A stretch of DNA of 64,000 bases, taken from contig NZ_JALJXU010000006.1 in assembly GCF_024170225.1 (NCBI RefSeq), forward strand, positions 1-64,000. Direction: 5' to 3'. This DNA comes from Streptococcus gallinaceus. GTDB lineage: Bacteria; Bacillota; Bacilli; Lactobacillales; Streptococcaceae. The notes under the pieces were generated by a model. It searched no databases. It had not been told where the DNA came from and saw nothing but the letters and a program-made list of their open reading frames with translations. Shown here one piece after another: positions 54,290 to 63,435 of the stretch; position 1 is the stretch's first letter; the number at the start of each line of letters is the position of its first letter. The translations under genes were made by a program, and so were the position numbers.

Positions 54290-56368
54290 ATGGCACGCGA
54301 ATTTTCATTGGAAAAAACTCGTAACATCGGTATCATGGCCCACGTCGATGCCGGTAAGACAACTACAACAGAGCGTATCCTTTACTACACTGGTAAAATT
54401 CACAAAATCGGTGAAACTCACGAAGGTGCATCACAAATGGACTGGATGGAGCAAGAGCAAGAACGTGGTATCACAATCACATCTGCTGCGACAACAGCTC
54501 AATGGAAAGACACACGTGTTAACATCATCGACACACCAGGACACGTGGACTTCACAATCGAAGTACAACGTTCACTCCGCGTTCTTGACGGTGCTGTAAC
54601 AGTTCTTGATGCTCAATCAGGTGTTGAGCCTCAAACAGAAACAGTATGGCGTCAAGCGACTGAATACGGTGTACCACGTATCGTATTTGCTAACAAAATG
54701 GATAAAATCGGTGCTGACTTCCTTTACTCAGTATCAACACTTCATGACCGTTTGCAAGCAAATGCACACCCGATTCAATTGCCAATTGGTTCAGAAGATG
54801 ACTTCCGCGGAATCATCGACTTGATCAAGATGAAAGCTGAAATCTATACTAACGACCTTGGTACAGACATTCTTGAAGAAGATATCCCAGCTGAATACCT
54901 TGAACAAGCTGAAGAATACCGTGAAAAATTGATCGAAGCAGTTGCTGAAACTGATGAAGATTTGATGATGAAATACCTTGAAGGTGAAGAAATCACAAAC
55001 GAAGAATTGATGGCTGGTATCCGTAAAGCGACTATCAACGTTGAATTCTTCCCAGTATTGTGTGGTTCAGCCTTCAAAAACAAAGGTGTTCAATTGATGC
55101 TTGATGCAGTTCTTGACTACTTGCCAAGCCCACTTGATATCCCAGCTATCAAAGGTGTAAATCCAGATACAGACGCTGAAGAAACTCGTCCAGCATCTGA
55201 TGAAGAGCCATTTGCAGCTCTTGCCTTCAAGATCATGACTGACCCATTTGTAGGTCGTTTGACATTCTTCCGTGTATACTCAGGTATCCTTAACTCAGGT
55301 TCATACGTTTTGAATACTTCTAAAGGTAAACGTGAACGTATCGGACGTATCCTTCAAATGCACGCCAACACTCGTAAAGAGATTGAAACAGTTTACGCTG
55401 GTGATATCGCTGCTGCGGTTGGTTTGAAAGATACAACAACTGGTGACTCATTGACTGATGAAAAAGCAAAAGTAATCCTTGAGTCAATCGAAGTTCCAGA
55501 ACCAGTTATCCAATTGATGGTTGAGCCAAAATCTAAGGCTGACCAAGACAAGATGGGTATTGCCCTTCAAAAACTTGCTGAAGAAGATCCAACATTCCGC
55601 GTTGAAACAAACGTTGAAACTGGTGAAACAGTTATCTCTGGTATGGGTGAGTTGCACTTGGATGTCCTTGTTGACCGTATGCGTCGTGAATTTAAAGTTG
55701 AAGCGAACGTAGGTGCTCCTCAAGTATCATACCGTGAAACATTCCGCGCTTCTACACAAGCACGTGGATTCTTCAAACGTCAATCTGGTGGTAAAGGTCA
55801 ATTCGGTGATGTTTGGATTGAATTTACTCCAAACGAAGAAGGTAAAGGTTTCGAATTCGAAAACGCTATCGTTGGTGGTGTGGTTCCTCGTGAATTCATT
55901 CCAGCTGTAGAAAAAGGTTTGGTTGAATCAATGGCTAACGGTGTCCTTGCTGGTTACCCAATCGTTGACGTGAAAGCAAAACTTTACGATGGTTCTTACC
56001 ACGATGTCGATTCATCTGAAACAGCCTTCAAAGTGGCAGCATCTCTTGCCCTTAAAGAAGCAGCTAAATCAGCTCAACCAGCTATCCTTGAGCCAATGAT
56101 GCTTGTGACTATCACAGCTCCAGAAGACAATCTCGGAGACGTTATGGGTCACGTAACTGCTCGTCGTGGACGTGTTGACGGTATGGAAGCTCGTGGTAAT
56201 ACACAAATCGTTCGTGCTTATGTACCACTTGCTGAAATGTTCGGTTATGCAACTGTTCTTCGTTCAGCAACACAAGGTCGCGGTACCTTCATGATGGTAT
56301 TTGACCACTACGAAGATGTACCAAAATCTGTACAAGACGAAATCATCAAGAAAAACGGTGGACAATAA
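54290..56368 (+). CDS. fusA: elongation factor G
   Basis: A 692-residue translocation GTPase. G1 is AHVDAGKTT near residues 17-25, G3 is DTPGH, G4 is NKMD and the domain IV loop is intact ([15 protein letters not shown]). It drives ribosome translocation and, with RRF, recycling. It has its own extended -10 promoter, unlike the fully linked str operon of many bacteria. Confidence 0.98.
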   Translation: MAREFSLEKTRNIGIMAHVDAGKTTTTERILYYTGKIHKIGETHEGASQMDWMEQEQERGITITSAATTAQWKDTRVNIIDTPGHVDFTIEVQRSLRVLDGAVTVLDAQSGVEPQTETVWRQATEYGVPRIVFANKMDKIGADFLYSVSTLHDRLQANAHPIQLPIGSEDDFRGIIDLIKMKAEIYTNDLGTDILEEDIPAEYLEQAEEYREKLIEAVAETDEDLMMKYLEGEEITNEELMAGIRKATINVEFFPVLCGSAFKNKGVQLMLDAVLDYLPSPLDIPAIKGVNPDTDAEETRPASDEEPFAALAFKIMTDPFVGRLTFFRVYSGILNSGSYVLNTSKGKRERIGRILQMHANTRKEIETVYAGDIAAAVGLKDTTTGDSLTDEKAKVILESIEVPEPVIQLMVEPKSKADQDKMGIALQKLAEEDPTFRVETNVETGETVISGMGELHLDVLVDRMRREFKVEANVGAPQVSYRETFRASTQARGFFKRQSGGKGQFGDVWIEFTPNEEGKGFEFENAIVGGVVPREFIPAVEKGLVESMANGVLAGYPIVDVKAKLYDGSYHDVDSSETAFKVAASLALKEAAKSAQPAILEPMMLVTITAPEDNLGDVMGHVTARRGRVDGMEARGNTQIVRAYVPLAEMFGYATVLRSATQGRGTFMMVFDHYEDVPKSVQDEIIKKNGGQ

Positions 56369-56382
56369 TCATTGTTTCTAAG

Positions 56383-56405
56383 CCCTCACTTTGTGAGGGT
56401 TTTTG
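56383..56405 (+). terminator. fusA terminator
   Basis: CCCTCAC/GTGAGGG with a TTT loop is followed by T5. Confidence 0.88.
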
Positions 56406-56425
56406 TGAGTTTTGCATAAAATTTA

Positions 56426-56454
56426 TTGCCCCTCTCATGCTTATGTGATATAAT
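56426..56454 (+). promoter_or_regulatory. intact promoter of the decayed toxin-like locus
   Basis: TTGCCC (56426-56431), a 17-base spacer and a perfect TATAAT (56449-56454). The promoter is sound although the first gene behind it is broken. Confidence 0.75.
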
Positions 56455-56479
56455 TTTATAAAAATATACAAGGTTTTTT

Positions 56480-56871
56480 ATAAAAAGAATTTTATCAAAA
56501 TTAAGTGTAGTAATATCAATAATTTTTATGTCCGTTAATTTAGGTTCCTCTATCACTTATGCAAATTCATGGCAAAATGATTTAACATTCGAACATTCAT
56601 TAATAAGTATGATTTTTGAGCGGAGTGCTTTAAAGATGTTAGAAGGGGGAGGAAGAAGCCTCCCCTTAGCTGCATTTGTTAATAAAAAAGGGGGGGAAGT
56701 GCGCTTGGTGGTGGAGCTGGTGATTTTTATTACAAAGGTTATCGTTTGTCACGAGATCGTGCGGTGAATTCTGGGAATGGTCCACACGGGGATAGTTACT
56801 GGAAATTATTTAATAAGCAAAACAATAGAATCGGAACATATAATCGTCAGGGGAAATATCTTCGTCCGTAG
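56480..56871 (+). pseudogene. decayed secreted toxin-like gene (start codon lost, frameshift)
   Basis: Reading from ATA 56480, after an AAGG site, the frame gives KRILSKLSVVISIIF and ends a good signal peptide at TYA-NS, so the start codon appears changed from ATG to ATA. A run AAAAAAGGGGGGG (56684-56696) then breaks the frame; one extra G would join it to GDFYYKGYRL and a C-terminal part containing GNGPHGDSYWKLFNK and GTYNRQGKYLRP. That ending reminds me of small toxin modules at the tips of polymorphic toxins, unverified. ATG 56528 opens a frameshifted 79-residue remnant only. The partner gene downstream is also broken. Confidence 0.68.
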
Positions 56872-56882
56872 GAAGGAAAAAT

Positions 56883-57131
56883 ATGCACCAGTTTCAATTG
56901 CGGGACTACGCTATTTATATTTCAAATAGATTGTATCCTGTTTATAATGAAAATCAAGAAGAAATTTTAGTGGTTTTTCCAGAATATTCTTCTATTTGTG
57001 CCTCTATCCATTTTTTAGAAAATGGGAGACTTTCTTTGGCTAGTTTCTAGGGTGTTATTTATGAACTAAGAGAGAAAGAGTTGAGGGTTTATTATAACGA
57101 TGAGGAAGCAGATGAAGAAGTATGTCTTTAG
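56883..57131 (+). pseudogene. immunity-like gene with in-frame stop
   Basis: ATG 56883 follows AGGAAGGA and opens a frame of 82 codons interrupted by TAG at 57048-57050, after 55 residues. Beyond the stop the frame continues in good order (GVIYELREKELRVYY) to 57131. It ends 10 bases inside the next gene, an overlap typical of coupled operons. Its place right after the toxin-like gene suggests an immunity or accessory protein; I know no family for it. Confidence 0.65.
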
Positions 57132-57406
57132 AAATTTATCAGATTTACTTGCCGGAAGAATTAAAAGTTTTTATTGGCAATCAAGAGAAAGATTTTTTGG
57201 TTTATAGCGATGAGAATGACTATGCAGTTTTGCTCTTGATTCGGTGGAATGAATCAAGACAGTTTTTGCAATTTATCAATCGATGGAAAATTCAAATTGA
57301 AATAGATGGAAACGAAGTTTATATTGCTTGTGATGCAAGCAAAAAAATATTAGAAAATAGAATGTATTTACATGAAAACTTTGTGAATCTTTTTTCAATC
57401 TTTTGA
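57122..57406 (+). CDS. small hypothetical protein, possible immunity protein
   Basis: A 94-residue acidic soluble protein without signal or membrane segment (MSLEIYQIYLPEELKVF to NLFSIF). It is the only intact frame of the three-gene cassette and begins inside the end of the broken immunity-like gene, with GAGGAAG upstream. No family is recognised. Retention of an intact partner after toxin loss would fit orphan immunity, an inference from arrangement. Confidence 0.6.
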   Translation: MSLEIYQIYLPEELKVFIGNQEKDFLVYSDENDYAVLLLIRWNESRQFLQFINRWKIQIEIDGNEVYIACDASKKILENRMYLHENFVNLFSIF

Positions 57407-57415
57407 GTCAAAGTC

Positions 57416-57444
57416 TTGCATTTTATGGCAATTCAGTATATAAT
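57416..57444 (+). promoter_or_regulatory. gapA promoter
   Basis: TTGCAT (57416-57421) and TATAAT (57439-57444) with a 17-base spacer. The 120-nt leader contains a near-perfect palindrome TTGTTAGTTTATAAACTGACAA (shown in part: AGTTTATAAACT, 57463-57484) that may stabilise the mRNA 5' end. Confidence 0.8.
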
Positions 57445-57564
57445 AGAAATGTTGAAAAGCGATTTGTTAGTTTATAAACTGACAAGTTAATTTTTTCACA
57501 ATTGGGTAAAAGGCCTGTCCTTTTATAAATTAAACGTACGATTTTCATAAGGAGGAAATCATAA

Positions 57565-58575
57565 ATGGTAGTTAAAGTTGGTATTAACGGTTTCGGTCGT
57601 ATCGGTCGTCTTGCTTTTCGTCGTATCCAAAACGTTGAAGGTGTTGAAGTTACTCGTATCAACGACCTTACAGACCCAGCAATGCTTGCTCACTTGTTGA
57701 AATATGACACAACTCAAGGTCGTTTCGACGGTACAGTTGAAGTTAAAGACGGTGGTTTTGAAGTTAACGGTAAATTCGTTAAAGTTTCTGCAGAACGCGA
57801 ACCAGGAAACATCGACTGGGCTAACGACGGTGTAGAAATCGTTCTTGAAGCAACTGGTTTCTTTACATCTAAAGAAAAAGCTGAGCAACACATCCACGCT
57901 AACGGTGCGAAAAAAGTTGTTATCACAGCTCCTGGTGGAAACGATGTTAAAACAATCGTATTCAATACTAACCACGACATTCTTGACGGTACTGAAACAG
58001 TTATCTCGGGTGCTTCATGTACTACAAACTGTTTGGCTCCAATGGCTAAAGCTCTTCAAGATAACTTTGGTGTAAAACAAGGTTTGATGACTACAATCCA
58101 CGGTTACACTGGTGACCAAATGGTTCTTGACGGTCCACACCGTGGTGGTGATCTTCGTCGTGCTCGTGCTGCTGCAGCTAACATCGTACCTAACTCAACT
58201 GGTGCTGCTAAAGCTATCGGTCTTGTAATCCCAGAATTGAACGGTAAACTTGACGGTGCTGCACAACGTGTTCCAGTTCCAACAGGTTCTGTAACTGAAT
58301 TGGTTGCTACTCTTGAAAAAGAAGTAACAGTTGAAGAAATCAACGCAGCTATGAAAGCAGCTTCAAACGAATCATACGGTTACACTGAAGACGCTATCGT
58401 ATCTTCAGATATTGTAGGTATCTCATTTGGTTCATTGTTTGACGCTACTCAAACTAAAGTACAAACAGTTGACGGAAACCAATTAGTTAAAGTTGTTTCA
58501 TGGTACGACAACGAAATGTCATACACTTCGCAACTTGTTCGTACTCTTGAGTACTTTGCAAAAATCGCTAAATAA
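57565..58575 (+). CDS. gapA: glyceraldehyde-3-phosphate dehydrogenase
   Basis: A 336-residue glycolytic enzyme with an NAD site [13 protein letters not shown] and catalytic Cys in [12 protein letters not shown] near residue 152. Codon usage is strongly biased, as in highly expressed genes. In streptococci the protein is also found on the surface and binds plasminogen, although it lacks a signal. No CggR gene is adjacent. Confidence 0.98.
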   Translation: MVVKVGINGFGRIGRLAFRRIQNVEGVEVTRINDLTDPAMLAHLLKYDTTQGRFDGTVEVKDGGFEVNGKFVKVSAEREPGNIDWANDGVEIVLEATGFFTSKEKAEQHIHANGAKKVVITAPGGNDVKTIVFNTNHDILDGTETVISGASCTTNCLAPMAKALQDNFGVKQGLMTTIHGYTGDQMVLDGPHRGGDLRRARAAAANIVPNSTGAAKAIGLVIPELNGKLDGAAQRVPVPTGSVTELVATLEKEVTVEEINAAMKAASNESYGYTEDAIVSSDIVGISFGSLFDATQTKVQTVDGNQLVKVVSWYDNEMSYTSQLVRTLEYFAKIAK

Positions 58576-58591
58576 TTCGATTGTTTAGTAT

Positions 58592-58617
58592 AAAAAGAGC
58601 CGTTAGGCTCTTTTTTT
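58592..58617 (+). terminator. gapA terminator
   Basis: AAAAAGAGCC-GTTA-GGCTCTTTTT followed by further T bases. Confidence 0.92.
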
Positions 58618-58681
58618 GATACTTTAGAAAAAGCAAAAAAGAACTCCAAATCTAGCTGATTCAGGGTTCTTTTGTAATCGT

Positions 58682-59230
58682 TTAGAGAAGGTCCAAAAAG
58701 TATTGGCTAATGTCTTCAGCAGTTTTATCGGATGCATAGCGTAGCCACCAGTTAAGGCAGGTGATAAAAGTTGAAATAATGTGTTCCTGCAAGAGCAATG
58801 GTGGAATAGTACTATTGCTGAAGAAGTATTCTTTGACGGGTGGAGACAAATGGAGTGCCAATTGTTCACGGAGACTTCTACGGAAATAATCATCGTTCAG
58901 TCTGAATAGTGTGAGTACCTTATCGTCATTTTGTTTGAAATGATAAAAGAGGTGGGCAATACGGTCAGCCAGCGAGTCTTCAAAGTCATCTCTGTCAACC
59001 AATCGATGGTCAGAATAGGAAGCTGTTACAAAGACATGGTCAAAAAGGTGCTGGCACACAGCGGATAAGAGGTCGTCTTTGCTGGTGAAGTGGCTATAGA
59101 AGGTACTGCGCCCGATATTGGCCTTTTCGATAATGTCACCAACGCTGATCTGTTGAAAAGAGCTCTCGTTGAGCAGGCCAAAAAAGGCCGCAAAAATGGC
59201 TTCTTTTGTTTTTACGATTCGTTTATCCAT
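58682..59230 (-). CDS. TetR-family transcriptional regulator
   Basis: A 182-residue TetR-type repressor. The helix-turn-helix lies at about residues 28-48 (SVGDIIEKANIGRSTFYSHF, in part). The C-terminal half is a helical ligand domain without recognised specificity; GRSTFYSHF and the DUF-like C-terminus recall TetR_C_7-type regulators. It is divergent from the metal ATPase gene. ATG 59230 is preferred over an upstream TTG. An inverted repeat in the divergent gap may be its operator. Confidence 0.85.
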   Translation of the reverse strand: MDKRIVKTKEAIFAAFFGLLNESSFQQISVGDIIEKANIGRSTFYSHFTSKDDLLSAVCQHLFDHVFVTASYSDHRLVDRDDFEDSLADRIAHLFYHFKQNDDKVLTLFRLNDDYFRRSLREQLALHLSPPVKEYFFSNSTIPPLLLQEHIISTFITCLNWWLRYASDKTAEDISQYFLDLL

Positions 59231-59282
59231 TACTATCAAAATCCCCTAGACAATTTAAATGAGATGTTCAGTATCTAACAAA

Positions 59283-59311
59283 ATTGGCAAACTGTTTCTG
59301 TTTTTGCCAAT
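59283..59311. promoter_or_regulatory. candidate TetR operator (inverted repeat)
   Basis: ATTGGCAAA/TTTGCCAAT is a perfect 9-bp inverted repeat with an 11-base centre. It sits in the divergent spacer between the TetR gene and the metal ATPase gene, 53 bases from the TetR start. Confidence 0.5.
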
Positions 59312-59374
59312 AAAAATCTGTCATACTACTATTGTAAAGGAGATATTCTAATATTTCAAGAACAAGGTTTTTTC

Positions 59375-59389
59375 TTAAAATTATTAGAA
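59375..59389 (+). promoter_or_regulatory. PerR box before the metal ATPase gene
   Basis: TTAAAATTATTAGAA matches the PerR consensus TTANAATNATTNTAA at all but one fixed position. It lies 25 bases before the ATPase start codon. PerR control is expected of PmtA-type efflux pumps. Confidence 0.72.
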
Positions 59390-59414
59390 AATAGTAGGAA
59401 TGGAGGTAATCGAA

Positions 59415-61289
59415 ATGATTTCAGAAACAAAGAAGAGTATCCTTATTACAACAACTTGTGTGGTATTGATTTTACTAGGTTTGGTGAGTTCACTGTTGAA
59501 AGTTTCGACAGCAGAAACAATTCTTTTTATAGCGGCTTTTTTAGTGGGAGGCTATCAGTCTGCTAAGGAAGGTTTTGAAGAGTTATTTCAAGACAAACAC
59601 TTGAATGTTGATATTTTAATGGTCTTGGCTGCTTTTGGGGCAGGGATTATTGGGTATTGGCTGGAAGGGGCTTTGCTCATCTTCATCTTTTCCCTTTCTT
59701 CCACTTTGGAAGTGTTGGCCATGGCTAAAAGTACAGAAGCTATCTCATCGTTGATGGCGATGACACCAGATGAGGCCCGTTTGTTATCAGAAGATGGAAC
59801 AGTCACTGTTATCCCTACGGCTGATTTGAAAATTGGAGACCGGGTGCAAGTCTTAAAGGGGCAATCTGTTCCGATTGATGGAACGCTCTTGTCTGAAATG
59901 GCTTTATTTGACGAATCTATGGTAACGGGTGAACCCCTCCCTGCTGAAAAGAAAGCGGGAGAAACGATTATTGGGGGTACCATCAACCAGAGCGAGACGA
60001 TTGAGTTGGAAGTGCTAGTTGAAAATGATAACACCCTGTTTTCAAAAATTGTGAATATGGTGGAAGAGGCTCAGGCACGTAATAGTAAGACGACAACTTT
60101 TATCGATAAGTTGGAAAATGGCTATGTAAAGGGAGTTTTGTTCTTGGTGCCAACCTTTATCATCTTTACTTGTCTTGTGCTTGGTTGGCCTCTTCACGAT
60201 GCCTTCTACCGTGGTATGATTTTATTAACAGTTGCTTCTCCGTGTGCCTTATTGGCAAGTAGTACTCCTGCAAGTTTGTCAGCTATTAGTTGTGCCGCGC
60301 GTATGGGTATGATTTTAAAAGGTGGTGATACTGCTGATAATCTGGCTGGTCTTAAGGCAATTGTCTTTGATAAGACGGGAACCCTAACCATTGGGAAACC
60401 AAGTGTGACAGCTCTGCATTTGGCTTCGGAGGTGGCGGATGAAACGCTGGCTGCAGTGGTGGTATCTGCTGAGAACAAGACCAGTCATCCGATTGCGCAA
60501 GTCTTGCTTGACTTTTATCCAGAGCAAGCTCAAGTTGAACTGGACCAATTGACCGATGTGACTGGTAAGGGATTTGAAGTTGTATTTCAAGCTAAGATCT
60601 GGAGAATTGGTAAAAAAGATTTTATCTTAGAAAATCTATCTCAACCTCTAGCGCCTGCAACACAGCAATTTATGGATGAACACGAAGCTAAGGGACAAAC
60701 CTTGGTATTCGTTAGTGCAGATGGTATTTTGCAAGCGATCTATGCCTTGGCAGACCAAGTGCGTAAGGAAAGCAAACAAGTGTTAGCGGACTTGAAAGAA
60801 ATCGGTATTGTCACGATTATGTTGACAGGTGACCAAGAAAAAACAGCGCAAGCGATTGCTAGCGAACTAGGAATTGACCGTGTTGTAGCCAATTGTTTGC
60901 CGATAGACAAGGCTAAGTACATCGCAGACTTCCAAAAAGAATACGGTTTAGTGGGCATGGTTGGCGATGGAATCAATGATGCTCCGGCCTTGGCTTTGGC
61001 AGATGTCGGATTTGCAGTTGCGACCGGTACAGATATTGCCATGGAAAGCGCGGATGTTGTCCTAGTTGACGATTTGACTCGCCTCACCTTTGCAATTGGC
61101 TTGTCTAAAAAAATGCGGGTCATTGTGATGGAAAATATCGTATTTGCCTTGCTTGTCATTGCTAGTTTGATTATCAGTAACTTGTTCCAACAAATTACTC
61201 TTCCTTTAGGGGTGGTTGGACACGAGGGTTCTACTATTCTAGTTATTCTGAATGGACTTCGTCTTCTTCGTTACAAAAATCACAAATAG
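59415..61289 (+). CDS. pmtA: P1B-4-type metal-efflux ATPase (PmtA-like)
   Basis: A 624-residue metal-transporting P-type ATPase. The membrane motif is SPCALLA (not CPC), and HEGSTILVILNGLRLL is in the last helices; both define the P1B-4 group, which exports Fe(II) or Co(II). DKTGTLTIGKP holds the phosphorylated Asp, and SHPIAQ and GDGINDAPA complete the ATPase. No N-terminal metal-binding domain is present. ATG 59415 has GGAGGT 7 bases upstream; ATG 59400 is too close to that site to use it. The PerR box supports a role in iron efflux under peroxide stress. Confidence 0.88.
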   Translation: MISETKKSILITTTCVVLILLGLVSSLLKVSTAETILFIAAFLVGGYQSAKEGFEELFQDKHLNVDILMVLAAFGAGIIGYWLEGALLIFIFSLSSTLEVLAMAKSTEAISSLMAMTPDEARLLSEDGTVTVIPTADLKIGDRVQVLKGQSVPIDGTLLSEMALFDESMVTGEPLPAEKKAGETIIGGTINQSETIELEVLVENDNTLFSKIVNMVEEAQARNSKTTTFIDKLENGYVKGVLFLVPTFIIFTCLVLGWPLHDAFYRGMILLTVASPCALLASSTPASLSAISCAARMGMILKGGDTADNLAGLKAIVFDKTGTLTIGKPSVTALHLASEVADETLAAVVVSAENKTSHPIAQVLLDFYPEQAQVELDQLTDVTGKGFEVVFQAKIWRIGKKDFILENLSQPLAPATQQFMDEHEAKGQTLVFVSADGILQAIYALADQVRKESKQVLADLKEIGIVTIMLTGDQEKTAQAIASELGIDRVVANCLPIDKAKYIADFQKEYGLVGMVGDGINDAPALALADVGFAVATGTDIAMESADVVLVDDLTRLTFAIGLSKKMRVIVMENIVFALLVIASLIISNLFQQITLPLGVVGHEGSTILVILNGLRLLRYKNHK

Positions 61290-61322
61290 AGGTGGATTTC
61301 TTTAGAATTATATAAGGAAATA

Positions 61323-61331
61323 TGGTATAAT
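61323..61331 (+). promoter_or_regulatory. pgk promoter (extended -10)
   Basis: TGGTATAAT (61323-61331), an extended -10 identical to that of fusA; no good -35 is seen. Confidence 0.65.
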
Positions 61332-61364
61332 GAGGAGTATAAAAATTTTAAGGAGTCTTTTCAA

Positions 61365-62561
61365 ATGGCAAAATTGACTGTTAAAGACGTTGAATTGAAA
61401 GGTAAAAAAGTTCTCGTTCGTGTGGACTTTAACGTACCTTTGAAAGACGGCGTTATCACAAACGACAACCGTATCTCTGCGGCACTTCCAACTATTAAAT
61501 ACATCATCGAGCAAGGTGGACGTGCTATCCTCTTCTCACACCTTGGCCGTGTGAAAGAAGAAGCTGACAAAGCTGGTAAATCACTTGCACCAGTAGCTGC
61601 TGATTTGGCTGCTAAATTGGGTCAAGATGTTGCTTTCCCAGGTGCTACTCGTGGTGCTGAATTGGAAGCTGCTATCGACGCTTTGAAAGACGGAGAAGTT
61701 CTTCTTGTTGAAAACACTCGTTTTGAAGATGTTGACGGTAAAAAAGAATCTAAAAACGATCCAGAACTTGGTAAATACTGGGCATCACTTGGTGATGGTA
61801 TCTTCGTAAACGACGCATTCGGTACAGCTCACCGTGCGCACGCTTCAAACGTTGGTATCTCAGCAAACGTTGAAAAAGCAGTTGCTGGTTTCCTTCTTGA
61901 AAACGAAATTGCTTACATCAAAGAAGCTGTTGAAACTCCAGAACGTCCATTCGTAGCGATCCTGGGTGGTTCAAAAGTTTCAGACAAGATTGGTGTTATC
62001 GAAAACTTGCTTGAAAAAGCTGATAAAGTCCTTATCGGTGGTGGGATGACTTATACATTCTACAAAGCGCAAGGTATCGAAATCGGTAACTCACTTGTGG
62101 AAGAAGACAAACTTGATGTTGCGAAAGCTCTTCTTGAAAAAGCAAATGGTAAATTGATCTTGCCAGTTGACTCAAAAGAAGCAGATTCATTTGCAGGTTA
62201 CACAACTGTACGCGACACTGAAGGCGAAGCAGTATCAGAAGGCTTCCTTGGTCTTGACATCGGTCCTAAATCAATCGCTAAATTTGATGAAGTGTTGACT
62301 GGTGCAAAAACAGTTGTCTGGAACGGTCCTATGGGTGTCTTTGAAAACCCTGACTTCCAAGCAGGTACAATCGGTGTGATGGACGCTATCGTGAAACAAC
62401 CAGGCGTTAAATCAATCATTGGTGGTGGTGACTCAGCTGCAGCTGCAATCAACCTTGGTCGTGCAGACAAATTCTCATGGATCTCTACAGGTGGTGGCGC
62501 TTCAATGGAATTACTAGAAGGTAAAGTACTTCCAGGTTTGGCAGCACTTACTGAGAAATAG
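61365..62561 (+). CDS. pgk: phosphoglycerate kinase
   Basis: A 398-residue glycolytic enzyme making ATP from 1,3-bisphosphoglycerate. [16 protein letters not shown] at residues about 12-27, the hinge and the C-terminal GGGDSAAA nucleotide loop are complete. Codon bias is that of highly expressed genes. Confidence 0.98.
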   Translation: MAKLTVKDVELKGKKVLVRVDFNVPLKDGVITNDNRISAALPTIKYIIEQGGRAILFSHLGRVKEEADKAGKSLAPVAADLAAKLGQDVAFPGATRGAELEAAIDALKDGEVLLVENTRFEDVDGKKESKNDPELGKYWASLGDGIFVNDAFGTAHRAHASNVGISANVEKAVAGFLLENEIAYIKEAVETPERPFVAILGGSKVSDKIGVIENLLEKADKVLIGGGMTYTFYKAQGIEIGNSLVEEDKLDVAKALLEKANGKLILPVDSKEADSFAGYTTVRDTEGEAVSEGFLGLDIGPKSIAKFDEVLTGAKTVVWNGPMGVFENPDFQAGTIGVMDAIVKQPGVKSIIGGGDSAAAAINLGRADKFSWISTGGGASMELLEGKVLPGLAALTEK

Positions 62562-62606
62562 GCGGTAAGTCCAAAATCTTTGATTTTGTTGACGCACCCC
62601 CGCAAG

Positions 62607-62653
62607 GCTGATTAGATTGGTCATGAGCTGTGCGAAATGAACCATCAATCAGC
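62607..62653. repeat. imperfect hairpin element after pgk
   Basis: GCTGATTAGATTGGT (62607-62621) pairs with ACCATCAATCAGC (62641-62653) with two bulges, in a GC-richer island (62595-62670) that also repeats AGCC/GGCT words. It may be a dispersed repeat or structured RNA; no other copy is present in this window. The remaining gap to the next gene holds no gene. Confidence 0.4.
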
Positions 62654-62675
62654 TACTGCGAGCCGTGAAGGCTAG

Positions 62676-62701
62676 AAAAAGCACCGTTAGGTGCTTTTTT
62701 C
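62676..62701 (+). terminator. pgk terminator
   Basis: AAAAAGCACC-GTTA-GGTGCTTTTTT, 115 bases after the pgk stop. Confidence 0.9.
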
Positions 62702-62845
62702 TATGCATTGTGTTGTAAAAGTGGAGCAAGGCCTTCTTTTTTCTGTCTTATAGATAACTAGGGCAGTGAGAGGATTCTATAGCTAGGTATGAAAAAATCA
62801 GGGAGAAATTGATAAAATATTGCTTTTCCGTGATAAAATAGAAGT

Positions 62846-63361
62846 ATGTTAAAAAAGTATCGTTTTGATCCTAAGAAATTTAAACTTGGGATGCGCACTT
62901 TTAAGACGGGGTTAGCAGTGTTTGTGCTTGCTCTGGTTTTTGGTGTCTTAAAGATGGATGGCCTGCAGATTGCAGCGCTGTCAGCAGTGTTTAGTCTCCG
63001 TGAAGATTTTGATAAAAGTGTACATTTTGGTTCATCGCGTATCTTAAGCAATTCTATCGGTGGTTTTTACGCGCTTTTGTACTTCCTTTTGCAGGATTGG
63101 TTCCATGGACAATATTGGGTAACGGTCATTTTTATCCCAATTTTTACAATGTTAACAATTATGACTAACTATGCCATGAATAATAAGGCTGGGATTATTA
63201 GCGGGGTCGCAACCATGCTGATTATCGCTCTCTCCATTCCAGCTGGGCACTCGATTCTCTATGCAATTAGTCGTGTATTTGAGACTTTTATAGGAGTTTT
63301 TGTGGCTATCATGGTCAATTCAGATATTGATAGCCTTAGAAAACGTCTTAAATCCGAATGA
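62846..63361 (+). CDS. aromatic-acid-exporter-like (DUF939 N-terminal) membrane protein
   Basis: A 171-residue membrane protein with about four hydrophobic helices (FKTGLAVFVLALVFGVL near residue 20; FIPIFTMLTIMTNYAM near 90). It matches the N-terminal membrane half of FUSC/DUF939 proteins and ends before a soluble domain would begin, which is usual for the streptococcal form upstream of glnR. Substrate unknown. Confidence 0.78.
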   Translation: MLKKYRFDPKKFKLGMRTFKTGLAVFVLALVFGVLKMDGLQIAALSAVFSLREDFDKSVHFGSSRILSNSIGGFYALLYFLLQDWFHGQYWVTVIFIPIFTMLTIMTNYAMNNKAGIISGVATMLIIALSIPAGHSILYAISRVFETFIGVFVAIMVNSDIDSLRKRLKSE

Positions 63362-63414
63362 TGTTAGAAGTTCTAACATAAACTCTTGACGACATGGAAA
63401 TAATCCAATATAAT
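63362..63414 (+). promoter_or_regulatory. glnRA promoter with GlnR operator
   Basis: TGTTA-GAAGTTC-TAACA (63362-63378) matches the GlnR box TGTNAN7TNACA perfectly. TTGACG (63386-63391) and TATAAT (63409-63414) follow with a 17-base spacer. The operator lies 7 bases upstream of the -35, the usual place for nitrogen-dependent repression of glnRA. Confidence 0.92.
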
Positions 63415-63435
63415 GGTATTCAGAAAGGAGCTTTC

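Noticed and set aside
56528..56767. Intact 79-residue bacteriocin from ATG 56528
   Set aside because: The ATG lies inside the signal peptide of a longer broken frame, and the last third is frameshifted relative to the conserved-looking C-terminal part.
59415..61289. The missing copper exporter CopA
   Set aside because: The membrane motif is SPC and not CPC, there is no N-terminal copper-binding domain, and the upstream site is a PerR box and not a CopY box.
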